DNA from: Mikania micrantha
Lineage: Eukaryota > Streptophyta > Magnoliopsida > Asterales > Asteraceae
NCBI GenBank assembly: GCA_009363875.1
Contig: CM018680.1
Location: forward strand, 72,668,272-72,732,271
Length of the DNA: 64,000 nucleotides
Reading direction: 5' to 3'
In this document: positions 24,471 to 37,200 of the stretch, in pieces
How positions within the stretch are numbered: position 1 is the first letter of the stretch
How the letters are laid out: each line of letters opens with the position of its first letter
Program-made: the position numbers and the translations under genes
Notes under the pieces: model-generated
The model's database searches: none
What the model was told of the DNA's origin: nothing
What the model saw: only the letters and a program-made list of their open reading frames with translations

Positions 24471-24929
24471 CAAGAATATGAATAAGTTGTATGGAGAACA
24501 TACATACCTTTCCTATTTTCTACAAAGGAGGTCATGGTTGGATCTAAAGTACTTGAAAATTTCATGAGATAATTACAAAGTTTTATCTTTGGAATTAGTT
24601 ACTAAGTCTCATATCAACACGAATGACTAAAAATTAATAACCAAATTTATAGATTCTCAAGGTTGAATAAAGTTTAAACATACAACATAAGGTCACATTG
24701 AAATAACAAACTGTGACACAAGTAAACAGGGCCGAATGAAAACCAAGACTGAGACCCACAAAAGTTAGCCAACTTAAGGGCTAACACATACACGCGCACA
24801 ACACTTCACAACTTATACTTATAAGTACATACATCGTGAACTCCATACAGGATCGTGAAATCAACCTCAAGAACAATCAAGAGCGCGTGCATCCTTCATT
24901 TAAGCTAAGTCAACCATTTCATACACAAG

Positions 24930-26845
24930 GTGAGTTCATATGCCCCTTTTCTTTTAATCTTTACTGATTTCAAAGCTCGGGGCTGAGAAACATGCTAAAC
25001 TTTTATTTACTTAAAAGTTTTCATTATTATATTGCTTATTTTGTGATTTAGATAATAATTGTTTATCGTTATTATCATTTATCATTACATGCTTGATTGA
25101 TTGATTTTATCATACCCGAAATAGCTAGGATGTTACATGCTATTTTAGGATCAAGATCCATTAACACCATAGAATAATATAAGTTGTTAAGAACATATCT
25201 TACAACTGTTTATTTATTCTTACACGATAGGATAACGGGGGAAAATCATGGGATAGTATGCCAATAACAATTACTAATGACATGAATGATCATCATGATA
25301 AGGTAATTTCATGATAACAGGATCATTCACACAGTACTAACATCGTGTATAAGACCTGTTCTTATGACACTTTGTTAAGATCACTAGAACACGCAAACTG
25401 GGGATAACAGTTGAAACATTCACTTGTGATATCGAGGAGGATATTACAGGCACACGCTTTTGGGATGGCGTGTCACACACATACCATCATTACTTACTAA
25501 GACTCAATTTATAGCACATTCCCTAACCGTCAGAGTGTGTCGGTTATACAATGGTAGATCAATTGGGTAAATCATTAAAACTAGTAACCGGGACTTGGGA
25601 AATCAAATGAAATCACACCATGCACGAGAGGTGCTATTCATCATATAGATAACACTCATAAAAGTTAGGAAACATGTTCATTCCAATAGATATCGTGGGA
25701 GGATATCTTACATACCGGGCTGTTCAGAAATGACAGCTACTGAGACTATTATGTCTCTAACTAGAAATCATGAGTTGGACATTTTACACGCCGGGCTGAA
25801 CAGGGGGAAACAGCTACTGGAACTATTATGTTCCTATCTAGATATCGAGTATGATATCTTACACACCGGACTGGTTAGTACTGACAGTTACAGAAACTAC
25901 TAAGTTTCGCTCTAGATATCGAGTATGATATCTTACATGCCGGGCTAATCCGTAAGGAATGGCTAACAGAGACTATTATGTTTCTTTATTCAATAGTTGG
26001 GTATACTACATGCCGGACTAATCAGTAATGATTAGTTACAGAAACCGTTAGGTTTCGTTCTAGATATCGAGTATGATATCTTACATGCCGGGCTAATCCG
26101 TAAGGAATAGCTAACAGAAACGATTTCGTTTCTTGATTGTTCAGTGGATTATTTTACATGCCGGACTAATCAGGAATGATTAGTTACAGAAACCGTTAGG
26201 TTTCGTTCTAGATATCGAGTATGATATCTTACATGCCGGGCTACTCCGTAAGGAATAGCTAACAGAAACAACTTTGTTTCTTATTTGTTCATTGGGTTAT
26301 ATTACATGCCGGGCTAATCCGTAAGGATTAGCTAACAGAGATTATGTCTCTTTATTCAATTATGGGTTTATTTTACATACCGTCTAATTCGTAAGGATTA
26401 GTTAACAGAGATGATTTCATCTCTTACTTTATTCATTGAGTTATGTTACATGCCGACTATTCCGTAAGGAATGGTTAACAGAGACGATTAAGTCTCTTTC
26501 CTTTTTACTTAATGAATAAACATACCGGGAAATCATGGGTGAAAGGAAATGGATATCCATCGTTGTATTACAGGTAGTGTTGAGTGCAGTTAAGCATGTG
26601 GTGGGGTGGCGTCTGGGCTTGACCCTTTCGTATGCCCCTATATATAAGCATGCTTGACTGGATGAGTCATTATCTGTACATCCAACCATGGAGAGGACAT
26701 TGAGTGAAACATGGGGGGTTAATCATCAATTCAATTTGTGTGATACACTATGAACATGACTGTCATAAATTCAATGGTTTCCAAATACTAAACTTATGGA
26801 CTCACCAACCTAGTGTTGACTTTGTTTAAATGCATGTTTTCTCAG
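24930..26845 (+). other. Candidate leader intron within LTR B
   Basis: Donor AAG|GTGAGTT at 24930 and acceptor TTTTCTCAG|GT at 26844-26845 would bound a 1.9-kb leader intron that contains the hairpin array. The 3' LTR has the same sites (about 31975 and 33888). The arrangement parallels LTR A although the sequences are unrelated by eye. No transcript evidence is available. Confidence 0.4.
25686..26530. repeat. Tandem array of about 11 hairpin units with covarying stems (LTR B)
   Basis: Units of about 70-100 bp each carry CCGGG or CCGGA, then stem 1 (for example GCTAATCC-GTAA-GGATTAGC, ACTAATCA/TGATTAGT, ACTATTCC/GGAATGGT with a G-U pair), then stem 2 (GAGAC/GTCTC, GGAAC/GTTCC, GAAAC/GTTTC, GAAACG/CGTTTC, AGAGATGA/TCATCTCT). 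Several units add stem 3, AGATATC/GATATCT. Stems stay paired although the sequence changes on both sides. A few stem 1 copies have one mismatch (A-A or C-A). The same array is in the 3' LTR at about 32731-33575. Confidence 0.85.
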
Positions 26846-27214
26846 GTGACGGACAGGTCTAGATAACAAGCATCAGTGATTAAGTTAGAGGACTTTTAGA
26901 AGACCTAGCTTATTTTTGATTGCATACCTTTGGGATGACACAATGAATCACTTTTGTATATCTTGCACAGATACAAGATATAAACTTATTGATTCTTTTT
27001 GAAGTAGATTTACTTAGTTAAATTATGAACACGTACTGTGTAATTTAACTTTGTAATTCTATATTATATGTCATGATTAGCATTTCTCATTATACATCAT
27101 GTGCCATGTAAACAATCTGATCATTTCGATTATCATTCAAGATATCGCGCCCCGGGAACCTTCCGCCCGACGGGAAAACCCGATCCGTTCCCGCCGGCCC
27201 GGGGTGTGACAGAT

Positions 27215-27226
27215 TGGTATCAGAGC
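27215..27226 (+). other. Primer-binding site of family B, initiator tRNA-Met type
   Basis: TGGTATCAGAGC starts three bases after the 5' LTR end. Confidence 0.88.
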
Positions 27227-27385
27227 CATGGTTATAGAGAAATATAGGTCATATTACTTAAACGGTTTGGCCTAGACTATAACCTAGGGACCTCATGTAG
27301 TGAACATACAACATAGGATTCTATTTGCATATGTCTTCTGCTTCTGATCACTGCACTAACCGATTTCCTTTCGGTTATGATCAGA

Positions 27386-28711
27386 ATGCCGCCGAGAAGA
27401 CAGCCACCACTACTACCGTTGACTCAAGGTTCAGCTCCGCACTCATCGACTCCGACACCGCCTGACTCTCCTACACAACCACCTCCACCTCCTCCTCCAC
27501 ACTCGCCACCACCAGGCTCAAGCAATGTCCAGATACTAGACCCTGCTACTATAGCACTGGCTACATTGCTGACAAGCCAACTGAGGGATGTAATTCCCGA
27601 GATGATGAACAAAATCAACAGCAACAACAGTAACAACGCTGCTAACTCAACTGGGGAAGGCAGTGGTAACACACGGCAAAGTCAGGACTATTCCTACAAG
27701 AATTTTGTAGGATGCAAGCCACCAACATTCAGTGGTACTGAGGGAGCCGTCGGCTTGATCCAATGGATTGAGAAGATGGAAACAACTCTCGACATTAGCG
27801 GTTGTCCTGATCAACACCGCGTGAGGTATGCTGCTGGATCGTTCGAGAAACGAGCACTAACCTGGTGGAATGCCCAGGTTCAAACCCGAGGAAGAGATGA
27901 GGCATTGGCGATGCCTTGGGAAGATTTCAAGACTTTGTTAAGGGGCGAGTTCTGCCCGAGGAACGAACTCAAGAAGGTTGAGACTGAACTACTCAACCAT
28001 GTGATGATTGATGCTGAACATCTGGCATTCACTACCAGATTTCATGAACTAGCAACATTGGCACCGGACATTGTGCCAACACTCGAGAAGAGGATTGAAC
28101 GGTACGTCGGTGGACTACCGCCATGCATTCGGGGGCATGTGATTGCCGCCCATCCAACTACACTAGAGATGGCTGTTACACTATCAGCTTCATTGACTGA
28201 TGTAATGGTTGCCTCTGGTGCACTCAAGAAGGGATCTGGAACTACTGAAGATCCGGAACAACCCTCCAACAAGAAACGAAAGGTCGTTAAGAATTTCGCA
28301 ACGATCACCACTACCAAACAAGCTGTGCTCAATCAACCACCGCAGAATCGTGGATCTTATTCTGGCACGGCTCCATTCTGCAATAAGTGCAACTATCATC
28401 ATCAAGCTGGCACAGGGTGCAGACAATGCACTTATTGTGGGAAAATGGGGCACTGGGTCAAGTTCTGTAAAGAACAAAAGACCCAACACAGGGCAAACCA
28501 AGCAGTGGCACAGACCGCTGCACACCTTGATCGCATTTCCTGTTACACCTGCGGGGAACCAGGACATTATGCGAAAGACTGTCCCAAGAGGGTGCTGCCG
28601 AGAGGACAAGCACCGAGGGGACGTGCATACAGGGTAGGAGCAGCAGCAACCGACCAAAACACTGACACCAACACCGGTACGCTTTCCATTTCAATCTTTG
28701 CAGTGTATTAA
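27386..28711 (+). CDS. Gag protein of family B
   Basis: About 441 residues from the ATG at 27386 (MPPRR); an in-frame ATG at 27377 is a less likely start. Order: proline-rich N-terminus (about residues 15-45), low-complexity Asn/Ser linker, retrotransposon Gag capsid-like domain (about 105-260, including the ALTWWN signature), basic linker, a CHHC-like motif near 330, and two CCHC zinc knuckles (from about residues 348 and 386). It ends in a basic RG-rich stretch and a Thr/Asn-rich tail. In related Ty3/gypsy elements a protease follows this tail; here the frame stops at 28711 and no pol follows. The Gag packages RNA into particles; enzymes would come in trans. Confidence 0.9.
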   Translation: MPPRRQPPLLPLTQGSAPHSSTPTPPDSPTQPPPPPPPHSPPPGSSNVQILDPATIALATLLTSQLRDVIPEMMNKINSNNSNNAANSTGEGSGNTRQSQDYSYKNFVGCKPPTFSGTEGAVGLIQWIEKMETTLDISGCPDQHRVRYAAGSFEKRALTWWNAQVQTRGRDEALAMPWEDFKTLLRGEFCPRNELKKVETELLNHVMIDAEHLAFTTRFHELATLAPDIVPTLEKRIERYVGGLPPCIRGHVIAAHPTTLEMAVTLSASLTDVMVASGALKKGSGTTEDPEQPSNKKRKVVKNFATITTTKQAVLNQPPQNRGSYSGTAPFCNKCNYHHQAGTGCRQCTYCGKMGHWVKFCKEQKTQHRANQAVAQTAAHLDRISCYTCGEPGHYAKDCPKRVLPRGQAPRGRAYRVGAAATDQNTDTNTGTLSISIFAVY

Positions 28712-29528
28712 TTTATGCTAGCATAGATTATAATTGCCCCTTTAGAGTTAGTTAGAACTTACTCGCAATAGGAGGCAACACTTGGATATCTCTTACACTA
28801 AATGACATGAACTTAGTGTTCACCTACCTTAGTGAACAAACACACACCATGGAATTCAAAGTAACGGACACGAGTGGTGTCCATACCCTCATCGGAACGG
28901 ATGCTTTGTCCCTGATGGGGATGGAGTCATCTAATTCAATATAACCTTTTCATGTCATTACAGTGAACGACAGAGATACATTCATAAATCTTAATAATGG
29001 GTCCGTCAATGTTGTCTTATCAGACGATATACGAATCCATCCTAACAAGGGGAGAAGCGAGGGGTTTCTCCTAACAGGAGTAACATGCGAGCATAAGTCA
29101 TAGTGAACATTATAGATCATGAAAGTATGTAACGCCATGAGGTATCATCATGGGAGTGTATACAAACAGCTATGGAATATGATGCCAAGCTACCTTACAC
29201 TTCCAGTAGACTTGATGTTCTTGAATTGACAAGAACAATGAAATCAAGTCTGCTCATTTCATAACCACACACAAAATCCTAGGCTCCCTAAGGAAGACTA
29301 GGTCACATATGAACAATGTTCTCTCAAGGAACATAAACATTTCGGATAGTACGGTCGATAGACTGAAAACGAATCCGTATCACATTGAACATGCTCGAGA
29401 AAACACTAAACACAACTTTGCATAAGCATGAGAACATTAGAACACATGATATTAAAGCATCTCCACCTAGGCAAAGAAAAAGTAGTACCCGACAATGATA
29501 TTTAAATTTCGGGACGAAATTTCTTTAA
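28712..29528 (+). other. Non-coding remainder of family B internal region
   Basis: About 820 bp with no frame over 65 codons and no protease, RT or integrase motif. It could hold packaging or export signals, or be decayed pol sequence; I cannot tell which. Confidence 0.6.
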
Positions 29529-29539
29529 CAAGGGGAGAC
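29529..29539 (+). other. Polypurine tract of family B
   Basis: CAAGGGGAGAC-type purine run immediately before the 3' LTR at 29540. It resembles the family A tract. Confidence 0.8.
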
Positions 29540-32500
29540 TGTGACAACTAGTACCGAACCGTCCGGCAAGTCCGTACGGTGTGTGTACTTTCACCTTATA
29601 CTGTGTGTAAATACAGTACAGGAACAGTCGTACGATAACATAACTCTGAAAACAAACCACCGTTGTATGTGTTTAAGTGAAAACTTAAATACAGTAAATA
29701 CAACAACTCAAGAGAAACTACAGTGTACAAACGAATAACGAAAACAAATCGGTTGCGATCTGATGTCCATAGATGACAGGAATCAGATGACCGACAAATC
29801 AGTGTGAAAGCAGCACGATAACAGGATGTCTAGTTGAGTCCGACAGTGAGGAAACACAATTCAAATTATATTTCAGTGTCGTTTTGGAATAATAAACTGA
29901 CAGCGTGTTTGCGTGGGTGACGATTCACACAAACATATCTGTGAGTTTAACGTTCTGAACGATAACTGGTAATTAGAAAAACAAATCAGAAAGCGAAACA
30001 TACGATCGTGTTCGTACAGTTAGCGCTCTGTACGAAAACGCGCGTAAGTTACGCGATCTGACGAAACGAAAACGAAAAACGACACGAACGATAATAAATT
30101 TAATAAAAAATAAAATAATTAACATTTTACAATTTTGAAACTCATCAAATAATTAAAAATATCTTCTTTTATTTATTACAAATTAACTACGCGTAAAATC
30201 CGGATACGCGACGAAGTTACGAACCGAGCCACAAAAACGAACCCGAACACCACGCGGGATATAAAACTCTAAAATGAGAGTTTCCTTTCATTTCTTCTTC
30301 ACCTACACCTCCTCTCTCTCTCTTTTCCGGCCAAGCACCTCCATCACCATTTCTCACCTTAAATCCTTCATATCTCACTCGTTTGTGGGTCAAATCGCGC
30401 GTTCTTGGTGTCCACGCGTAGCTCTCGACCTCCTCTACATGAAAGTACAACAGATCGGAGGAGATAGCCACTGAAAAACGAGGTATGACTCATAGAAGTT
30501 CACGGGAATTAGGGTTTCTAACCCCCATAACCGACTTAGCCATCCAACCGGTCTAGACTTGTGGTGAGATGATCTGTAAGGTCGAACATTATCCTTGACA
30601 CCTCAACAATCCAGCAGCAGCCATGGGAACAGTAAAATCGCAGGTGGTGATGAAGGGAAGAGGCTGCGGGTTCGTGGGATGACTAGCAGCGGCCGAACCC
30701 TAATTCTCGGCGAACCCTCCTGCTTACTCACAAACCTTCGGACCTATGCCTCCCGAACCATGTGCGAGTCATGGCTGCCCAGCCGAACCAGCCTGACAAC
30801 GAACCCACCCAGTGCCACGAACCCAGCCATCAGCAGCGAACCCTCCTGAAGCCACGAACCAGTGAGTTGGTTCAGCCATGGCCGAACCCTACACTCCAGC
30901 GAACCCTCTTCCAGTCAGACGAACCTACTGCTCGAACCTGGACACACCGAACCCTCTTTCAAGCGAACTTAGCAGGACTAAACCATGATGGTGCTGAACG
31001 AACCCTAGGGTTCCCTGGAACCTTCACGGCTGATTAAAGAGATGGACCAAGTTGCTAATAGCTATTAACTGTTTTGAGTGATCTTATAGTTTCGATTGGG
31101 CCAGCCTAGAAAACCAGCCCATCAATGAGAACAGGCCCAGCAGTAAACCATTCGGCCTAGCAGCCATTACTCAGCCCATAGCAACCGGCCCATGAGGCCC
31201 AGCAGGCCCAATATCAACTAAACTGTCCAACAGCCCCTTTAAATTTCGACCTTGATCCATTGTTCGATCCAACACACTTGTTTAACCCAAGTTCATGGCC
31301 CAACCTAATTGCTCCGGCCCAATATAGGGCCCATGATCATCTAGCCGGCCCAAAAACAATGTATTAAGTCTATGATATCTCATGTTGGCCCAATAGGCCC
31401 ATGGATACTTATAATTCGGCTCACCCGATTAGATTTGGGCCATGAGATTATCTTGACCCAATAACAACTCATTCGGCCCAAGTAATTAGTATTTGGCCCA
31501 CTCGACTTAAAATGGAAACAAGAATATGAATAAGTTGTATGGAGAACATACATACCTTTCCTATTTTCTACAAAGGAGGTCATGGTTGGATCTAAAGTAC
31601 TTGAAAATTTCATGAGATAATTACAAAGTTTATCTTTGGAATTAGTTACTAAGTCTCATATCAACACGAATGACTAAAAATTAATAACCAAATTTATAGA
31701 TTCTCAAGGTTGAATAAAGTTTAAACATACAACATAAGGTCACATTGAAATAACAAACTGTGACACAAGTAAACAGGGCCGAATGAAACCAAGACTGAGA
31801 CCCACAAAAGTTAGCCAACTTAAGGGCTAACACATACACGCGCACAACACTTCACACTTATACTTATAAGTACATACATCGTGAACTCCATACAGGATCG
31901 TGAAATCAACCTCAAGAACAATCAAGAGCGCGTGCATCCTTCATTTAAGCTAAGTCAACCATTTCATACACAAGGTGAGTTCATATGCCCCTTTTCTTTT
32001 AATCTTTACTGATTTCAAAGCTCGGGGCTGAGAAACATGCTAAACTTTTATTTACTTAAAAGTTTTCATTATTATATTGCTTATTTTGTGATTTAGATAA
32101 TAATTGTTTATCGTTATTATCATTTATCATTACATGCTTGATTGATTGATTTTATCATACCCGAAATAGCTAGGATGTTACATGCTATTTTAGGATCAAG
32201 ATCCATTAACACCATAGAATAATATAAGTTGTTAAGACATATCTTACAACTGTTTATTTATTCTTACACGATAGGATAACGGGGGAAAATCATGGGATAG
32301 TATGCCAATAACAATTACTAATGACATGAATGATCATCATGATAAGGTAATTTCATGATAACAGGATCATTCACACAGTACTAACATCGTGTATAAGACC
32401 TGTTCTTATGACACTTTGTTAAGATCACTAGAACACGCAAACTGGGGATAACAGTTGAAACATTCACTTGTGATATCGAGGAGGATATTACAGGCACACG

Positions 32501-34254
32501 CTTTTGGGATGGCGTGTCACACACATACCATCATTACTTACTAAGACTCAATTTATAGCACATTCCCTAACCGTCAGAGTGTGTCGGTTATACAATGGTA
32601 GATCAATTGGGTAAATCATTAAAACTAGTAACCGGGACTTGGGGAAATCAAATGAAATCACACCATGCACGAGAGGTGCTATTCATCATATAGATAACAC
32701 TCATAAAAGTTAGGAAACATGTTCATTCCAATAGATATCGTGGGAGGATATCTTACATACCGGGCTGTTCAGAAATGACAGCTACTGAGACTATTATGTC
32801 TCTAACTAGAAATCATGAGTTGGACATTTTACACGCCGGGCTGAACAGGGGGAAACAGCTACTGGAACTATTATGTTCCTATCTAGATATCGAGTATGAT
32901 ATCTTACACACCGGACTGGTTAGTACTGACAGTTACAGAAACTACTAAGTTTCGCTCTAGATATCGAGTATGATATCTTACATGCCGGGCTAATCCGTAA
33001 GGAATGGCTAACAGAGACTATTATGTTTCTTTATTCAATAGTTGGGTATACTACATGCCGGACTAATCAGTAATGATTAGTTACAGAAACCGTTAGGTTT
33101 CGTTCTAGATATCGAGTATGATATCTTACATGCCGGGCTAATCCGTAAGGAATAGCTAACAGAAACGATTTCGTTTCTTGATTGTTCAGTGGATTATTTT
33201 ACATGCCGGACTAATCAGGAATGATTAGTTACAGAAACCGTTAGGTTTCGTTCTAGATATCGAGTATGATATCTTACATGCCGGGCTACTCCGTAAGGAA
33301 TAGCTAACAGAAACAACTTTGTTTCTTATTTGTTCATTGGGTTATATTACATGCCGGGCTAATCCGTAAGGATTAGCTAACAGAGATTATGTCTCTTTAT
33401 TCAATTATGGGTTTATTTTACATACCGTCTAATTCGTAAGGATTAGTTAACAGAGATGATTTCATCTCTTACTTTATTCATTGAGTTATGTTACATGCCG
33501 ACTATTCCGTAAGGAATGGTTAACAGAGACGATTAAGTCTCTTTCCTTTTTACTTAATGAATAAACATACCGGGAAATCATGGGTGAAAGGAAATGGATA
33601 TCCATCGTTGTATTACAGGTAGTGTTGAGTGCAGTTAAGCATGTGGTGGGGTGGCGTCTGGGCTTGACCCTTTCGTATGCCCCTATATATAAGCATGCTT
33701 GACTGGATGAGTCATTATCTGTACATCCAACCATGGAGAGGACATTGAGTGAAACATGGGGGGTTAATCATCAATTCAATTTGTGTGATACACTATGAAC
33801 ATGACTGTCATAAATTCAATGGTTTCCAAATACTAAACTTATGGACTCACCAACCTAGTGTTGACTTTTTAAATGCATGTTTTCTCAGGTGACGGACAGG
33901 TCTAGATAACAAGCATCAGTGATTAAGTTAGAGGACTTTTAGAAGACCTAGCTTATTTTTGATTGCATACCTTTGGGATGACACAATGAATCACTTTTGT
34001 ATATCTTGCACAGATACAAGATATAAACTTATTGATTCTTTTTGAAGTAGATTTACTTAGTTAAATTATGAACACGTACTGTGTAATTTAACTTTGTAAT
34101 TCTATATTATATGTCATGATTAGCATTTCTCATTATACATCATGTGCCATGTAAACAATCTGATCATTTCGATTATCATTCAAGATATCGCGCCCCGGGA
34201 ACCTTCCGCCCGACGGGAAAACCCGATCCGTTCCCGCCGGCCCGGGGTGTGACA
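29540..34254 (+). repeat. 3' LTR of family B, 4715 bp
   Basis: Copy of 22488-27211. I found eight 1-base deletions, one 1-base insertion and one 2-base loss relative to the 5' LTR, which account exactly for the 9-bp length difference. Most are in short homopolymers. It ends GGGGTGTGACA and is followed by ATGCA and the resumed family A Gag. Confidence 0.93.
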
Positions 34255-37200
34255 ATGCACGCGGGGGAATGTCGTGTTAGGCCTGTTGTCTGTTATAAAT
34301 GTGGGAAGCCAGGACATTTGGCAACCCAGTGCATGAGCTCTCCTAGTCTGTGCTATCATTGTTATAAGCCAGGTCATAGGAGGAGTGAGTGCCCTGAACT
34401 TAAGAGGGCAGCACCGATTAATGATGATAACCGATCGTTTAAATCTCAAGGCTCGGGAAAGAAACCGGAAGCACCCAAACCAAAAGGGAGAGCTTTCCAG
34501 ATATCAGCAGAGGAGGCTAAAGTCACATCTGATGTGGTGACAGGTACCTTCTTTGTTAATTCAATACCTGCTTATGTGTTATTTGATTCTGGAGCCAATC
34601 ATCTTTTGTGTCTATAAAATTTGTGCATCATCCATCTTTTGTCTTAGAAAAGTTGCCTGTACCGTTAGAAGTAGAGGTTGCTGATTCTAAGAGTTTTCGT
34701 GTGTTTGATATTTATCGAAACTGTAAGCTTACGATCAATAACGAGGATTATGTTGTTGATTTAATACCCATGGTATTGGGGGAGTTTGATGTTGTTATTG
34801 GAATGGATTGGCTATCTTCTTATAAAGCCAATATACTTTGCAATCGCAAAGTTATACAATTGATAACCCCTAGTGGTTATGAATTATCCATTCAAGGAGA
34901 AAACGTGGAGGGGTTGTTTTGTGCTCTTTGGTCAAAGCCATGAAGTATATGAATCATGGGGGCCAATCTTTCTTAGCTTATGTTATTGATGCTGAGAAAA
35001 CAGTAAAGTGTTTGGAGGATGTCCCGATTGTTAGGGATTTTCCTGATGTCTTTCCGGATGATTTACCGGGAATCCCCTCTGATAGAGATGTTGAATTTAG
35101 AATCGATCTTATTCCAGGGGCCAAGCCTATAGCAAAAGCTCCTTATCGTTTAGCACCGTCTGAGTTGCAAGAGTTGATGACTCAATTGCAGGATCTTCTC
35201 GATAAAGGTTTTATTCGTCCAAGCATCTCGCCTTGGGGTGCTCCAGTTCTTTTTGTTAAAAAGAAGGACGGAAGTTTTCGCATGTGTATTGATTATCGAG
35301 AGCTTAATAAAGTGACGGTGAAAAACAAATATCCTTTGCCTCGGATCGATGATCTTTTTGATCAGTTACAAGGGGCTTCTTGGTTCTCTAAAATTGATCT
35401 TAGGTCGGGTTATCACCAAATTAAAGTTAGGGAAGAAGATATTCCTAAAACAGCGTTTCGAACCCGATATGGTCATTACGAATTTCTTGTCATGTCTTTT
35501 GGGCTGACTAATGCACCGGCTGCATTTATGGACTTGATGAATCGGGTATGTCGTCCCATGTTGGATCGATCTGTTATCGTTTTTATTGATGATATTCTTG
35601 TTTATTCCAAAAATGAAGGTGATCACGCTTGCCACTTACGAGAGGTACTTGAAACTCTCCGTAGAGAGAAGTTATATGCCAAATTTTCTAAATGCGCCTT
35701 TTGGTTGCATGAAGTCCAATTTCTTGGACATGTGATAAATGCAGATGGCATTCTTGTTGATCCTTCTAAAATTCAAGCAGTGGCCAATTGGAGTCTACCC
35801 AAAAATCCAACTGATGTCAGAAGTTTTCTTGGCTTAGCTGGTTATTATCGTAGATTCATTCAAGACTTTGCCAAGATTGCTTCATCTCTAACCAAACTTA
35901 CAAGAAAGAATGTTAAGTTTGTGTGGGGTGATGACCAAGAGAAAGCATTCCAAGAGTTAAAGTCAAAATTAACTCAGGCACCGGTATTAACGTTACCAGA
36001 TGGCCCTGATGATTTTGTGATATATTCTGATGCTTCTTATCTTGGTCTGGGTTGTGTTCTTATGCAACGAGGCAAAGTGATTGCTTATGCCTCAAGGCAA
36101 TTAAAAACCCATGAAATTAATTATCCTATTCATGATTTAGAACTTGCAGCAGTCGTATTTGCCTTAAAAATCTGGAGGCATTATTTGTACGGTGTAAAGT
36201 GTACCATTTACACTGATCATAAGAGCTTGAAATATTCTTCACTCAGAAGGAATTGAATATGAGGCAAAGACGATGGCTGGAATTACTCAAGGACTATGAT
36301 TGTGAAATCCTTTATCATCCTGGTAAAGCGAATGTGGTGGCGGATGCCTTGAGTAGAAAAGAAGAGTGTGAACCAATCAAAGTGAAAGCTATGCAGCTTG
36401 TGATTACTTCAGGGCTAATTGAGCAGATCAAGGAAGCCCAGACTGAAGCCTTAAAGGAAGAAAATTGGAAACGTGACAGGATTAAAGGGCAAGCTCATAA
36501 TCTTGATGAAGACAGTCGTGGGTTAAAAACTAGGTGGGGTCGAGTGTGGATACCTCCCACTTGTCCACTTAAATCTGCATTGTTGGAAGAAGCGCACAAA
36601 TCGAAGTACTCAATTCATCCTGGGGCTACTAAAATGTATCGTGACCTTCGGGTAAACTATTGGTGGCCAGGTATGAAACGAGATATTGTTAAACATGTAG
36701 CGAAATGTTTGACTTGTATGCAGGTAAAAGCAGAGCACCAGAAACCTTATGGTAAGTTACAACCATTAGAAATTCCAATGTGGAAATGGGAACATATCAC
36801 AATGGACTTAATTACTAAACTTCCTAAAACAAGGAAGGGATGTGATACGATTTGGGTCATTGTGGATAGGATGACTAAGAGTGCTCATTTCTTGCCCATT
36901 CGTGAGACCTATTCTTCTGATAAAATGGCAGAGATATATGTACGAGAAATTGTGTCTCGTCATGGTGTGCCTGTACCATTATCTCTGATCGGGATACTCG
37001 ATTTACTTCTCGATTTTGGAGAAATTTTCAGGAAGAATTAGGAACAAAACTGTTGATAAGCACGGCGTATCATCCTCAGACTGATGGACAAAGTGAAAGA
37101 ACCATTCAGACCTTGGAGGATAGTTTACGAGCGTGCATTATTGATTTGGAGGTAGTTGGGATGATTACCTACCTTTGGCAGAGTTCTCGTATAATAATAG

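Larger units (their letters stand above)
22488..27211 (+). repeat. 5' LTR of family B, 4724 bp
   Basis: Begins TGTGACAACT and ends GGGGTGTGACA. Layout: AT/CG-rich first part; CGAACC-word block (23640-23960); GGCCCA-word block (24040-24470); TATAAG near 24820; splice-donor-like CAAG|GTGAGT at 24930; hairpin-rich region with a tandem array (25686-26530); acceptor-like TTTTCTCAG at 26845; then about 365 bp to the end. Unusually long for an LTR. Short frames inside (for example around 23224 and 23546) also occur in the other LTR and are not recognisable as genes. Confidence 0.93.
22488..34254 (+). mobile_element. Nested gag-only LTR retrotransposon (family B)
   Basis: Two LTRs (22488-27211 and 29540-34254) flank an internal region of only 2.3 kb. 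The target duplication is ATGCA (22483-22487 and 34255-34259), and the host Gag sequence continues exactly across it. A primer-binding site (27215) and a polypurine tract (29529) are intact. The only gene is a Gag; no protease, RT, RNase H or integrase is seen, so the element must have borrowed enzymes from a relative. LTRs make up about 80% of its length. LTRs differ by about ten short indels and no noticed substitution, so the insertion is very young. Confidence 0.93.

Noticed and set aside
25686..26530. Regular repeats with spacers, at first sight like a CRISPR array
   Set aside because: Plant nuclear LTR; repeats are not identical, spacers are not unique, and no cas genes are present.
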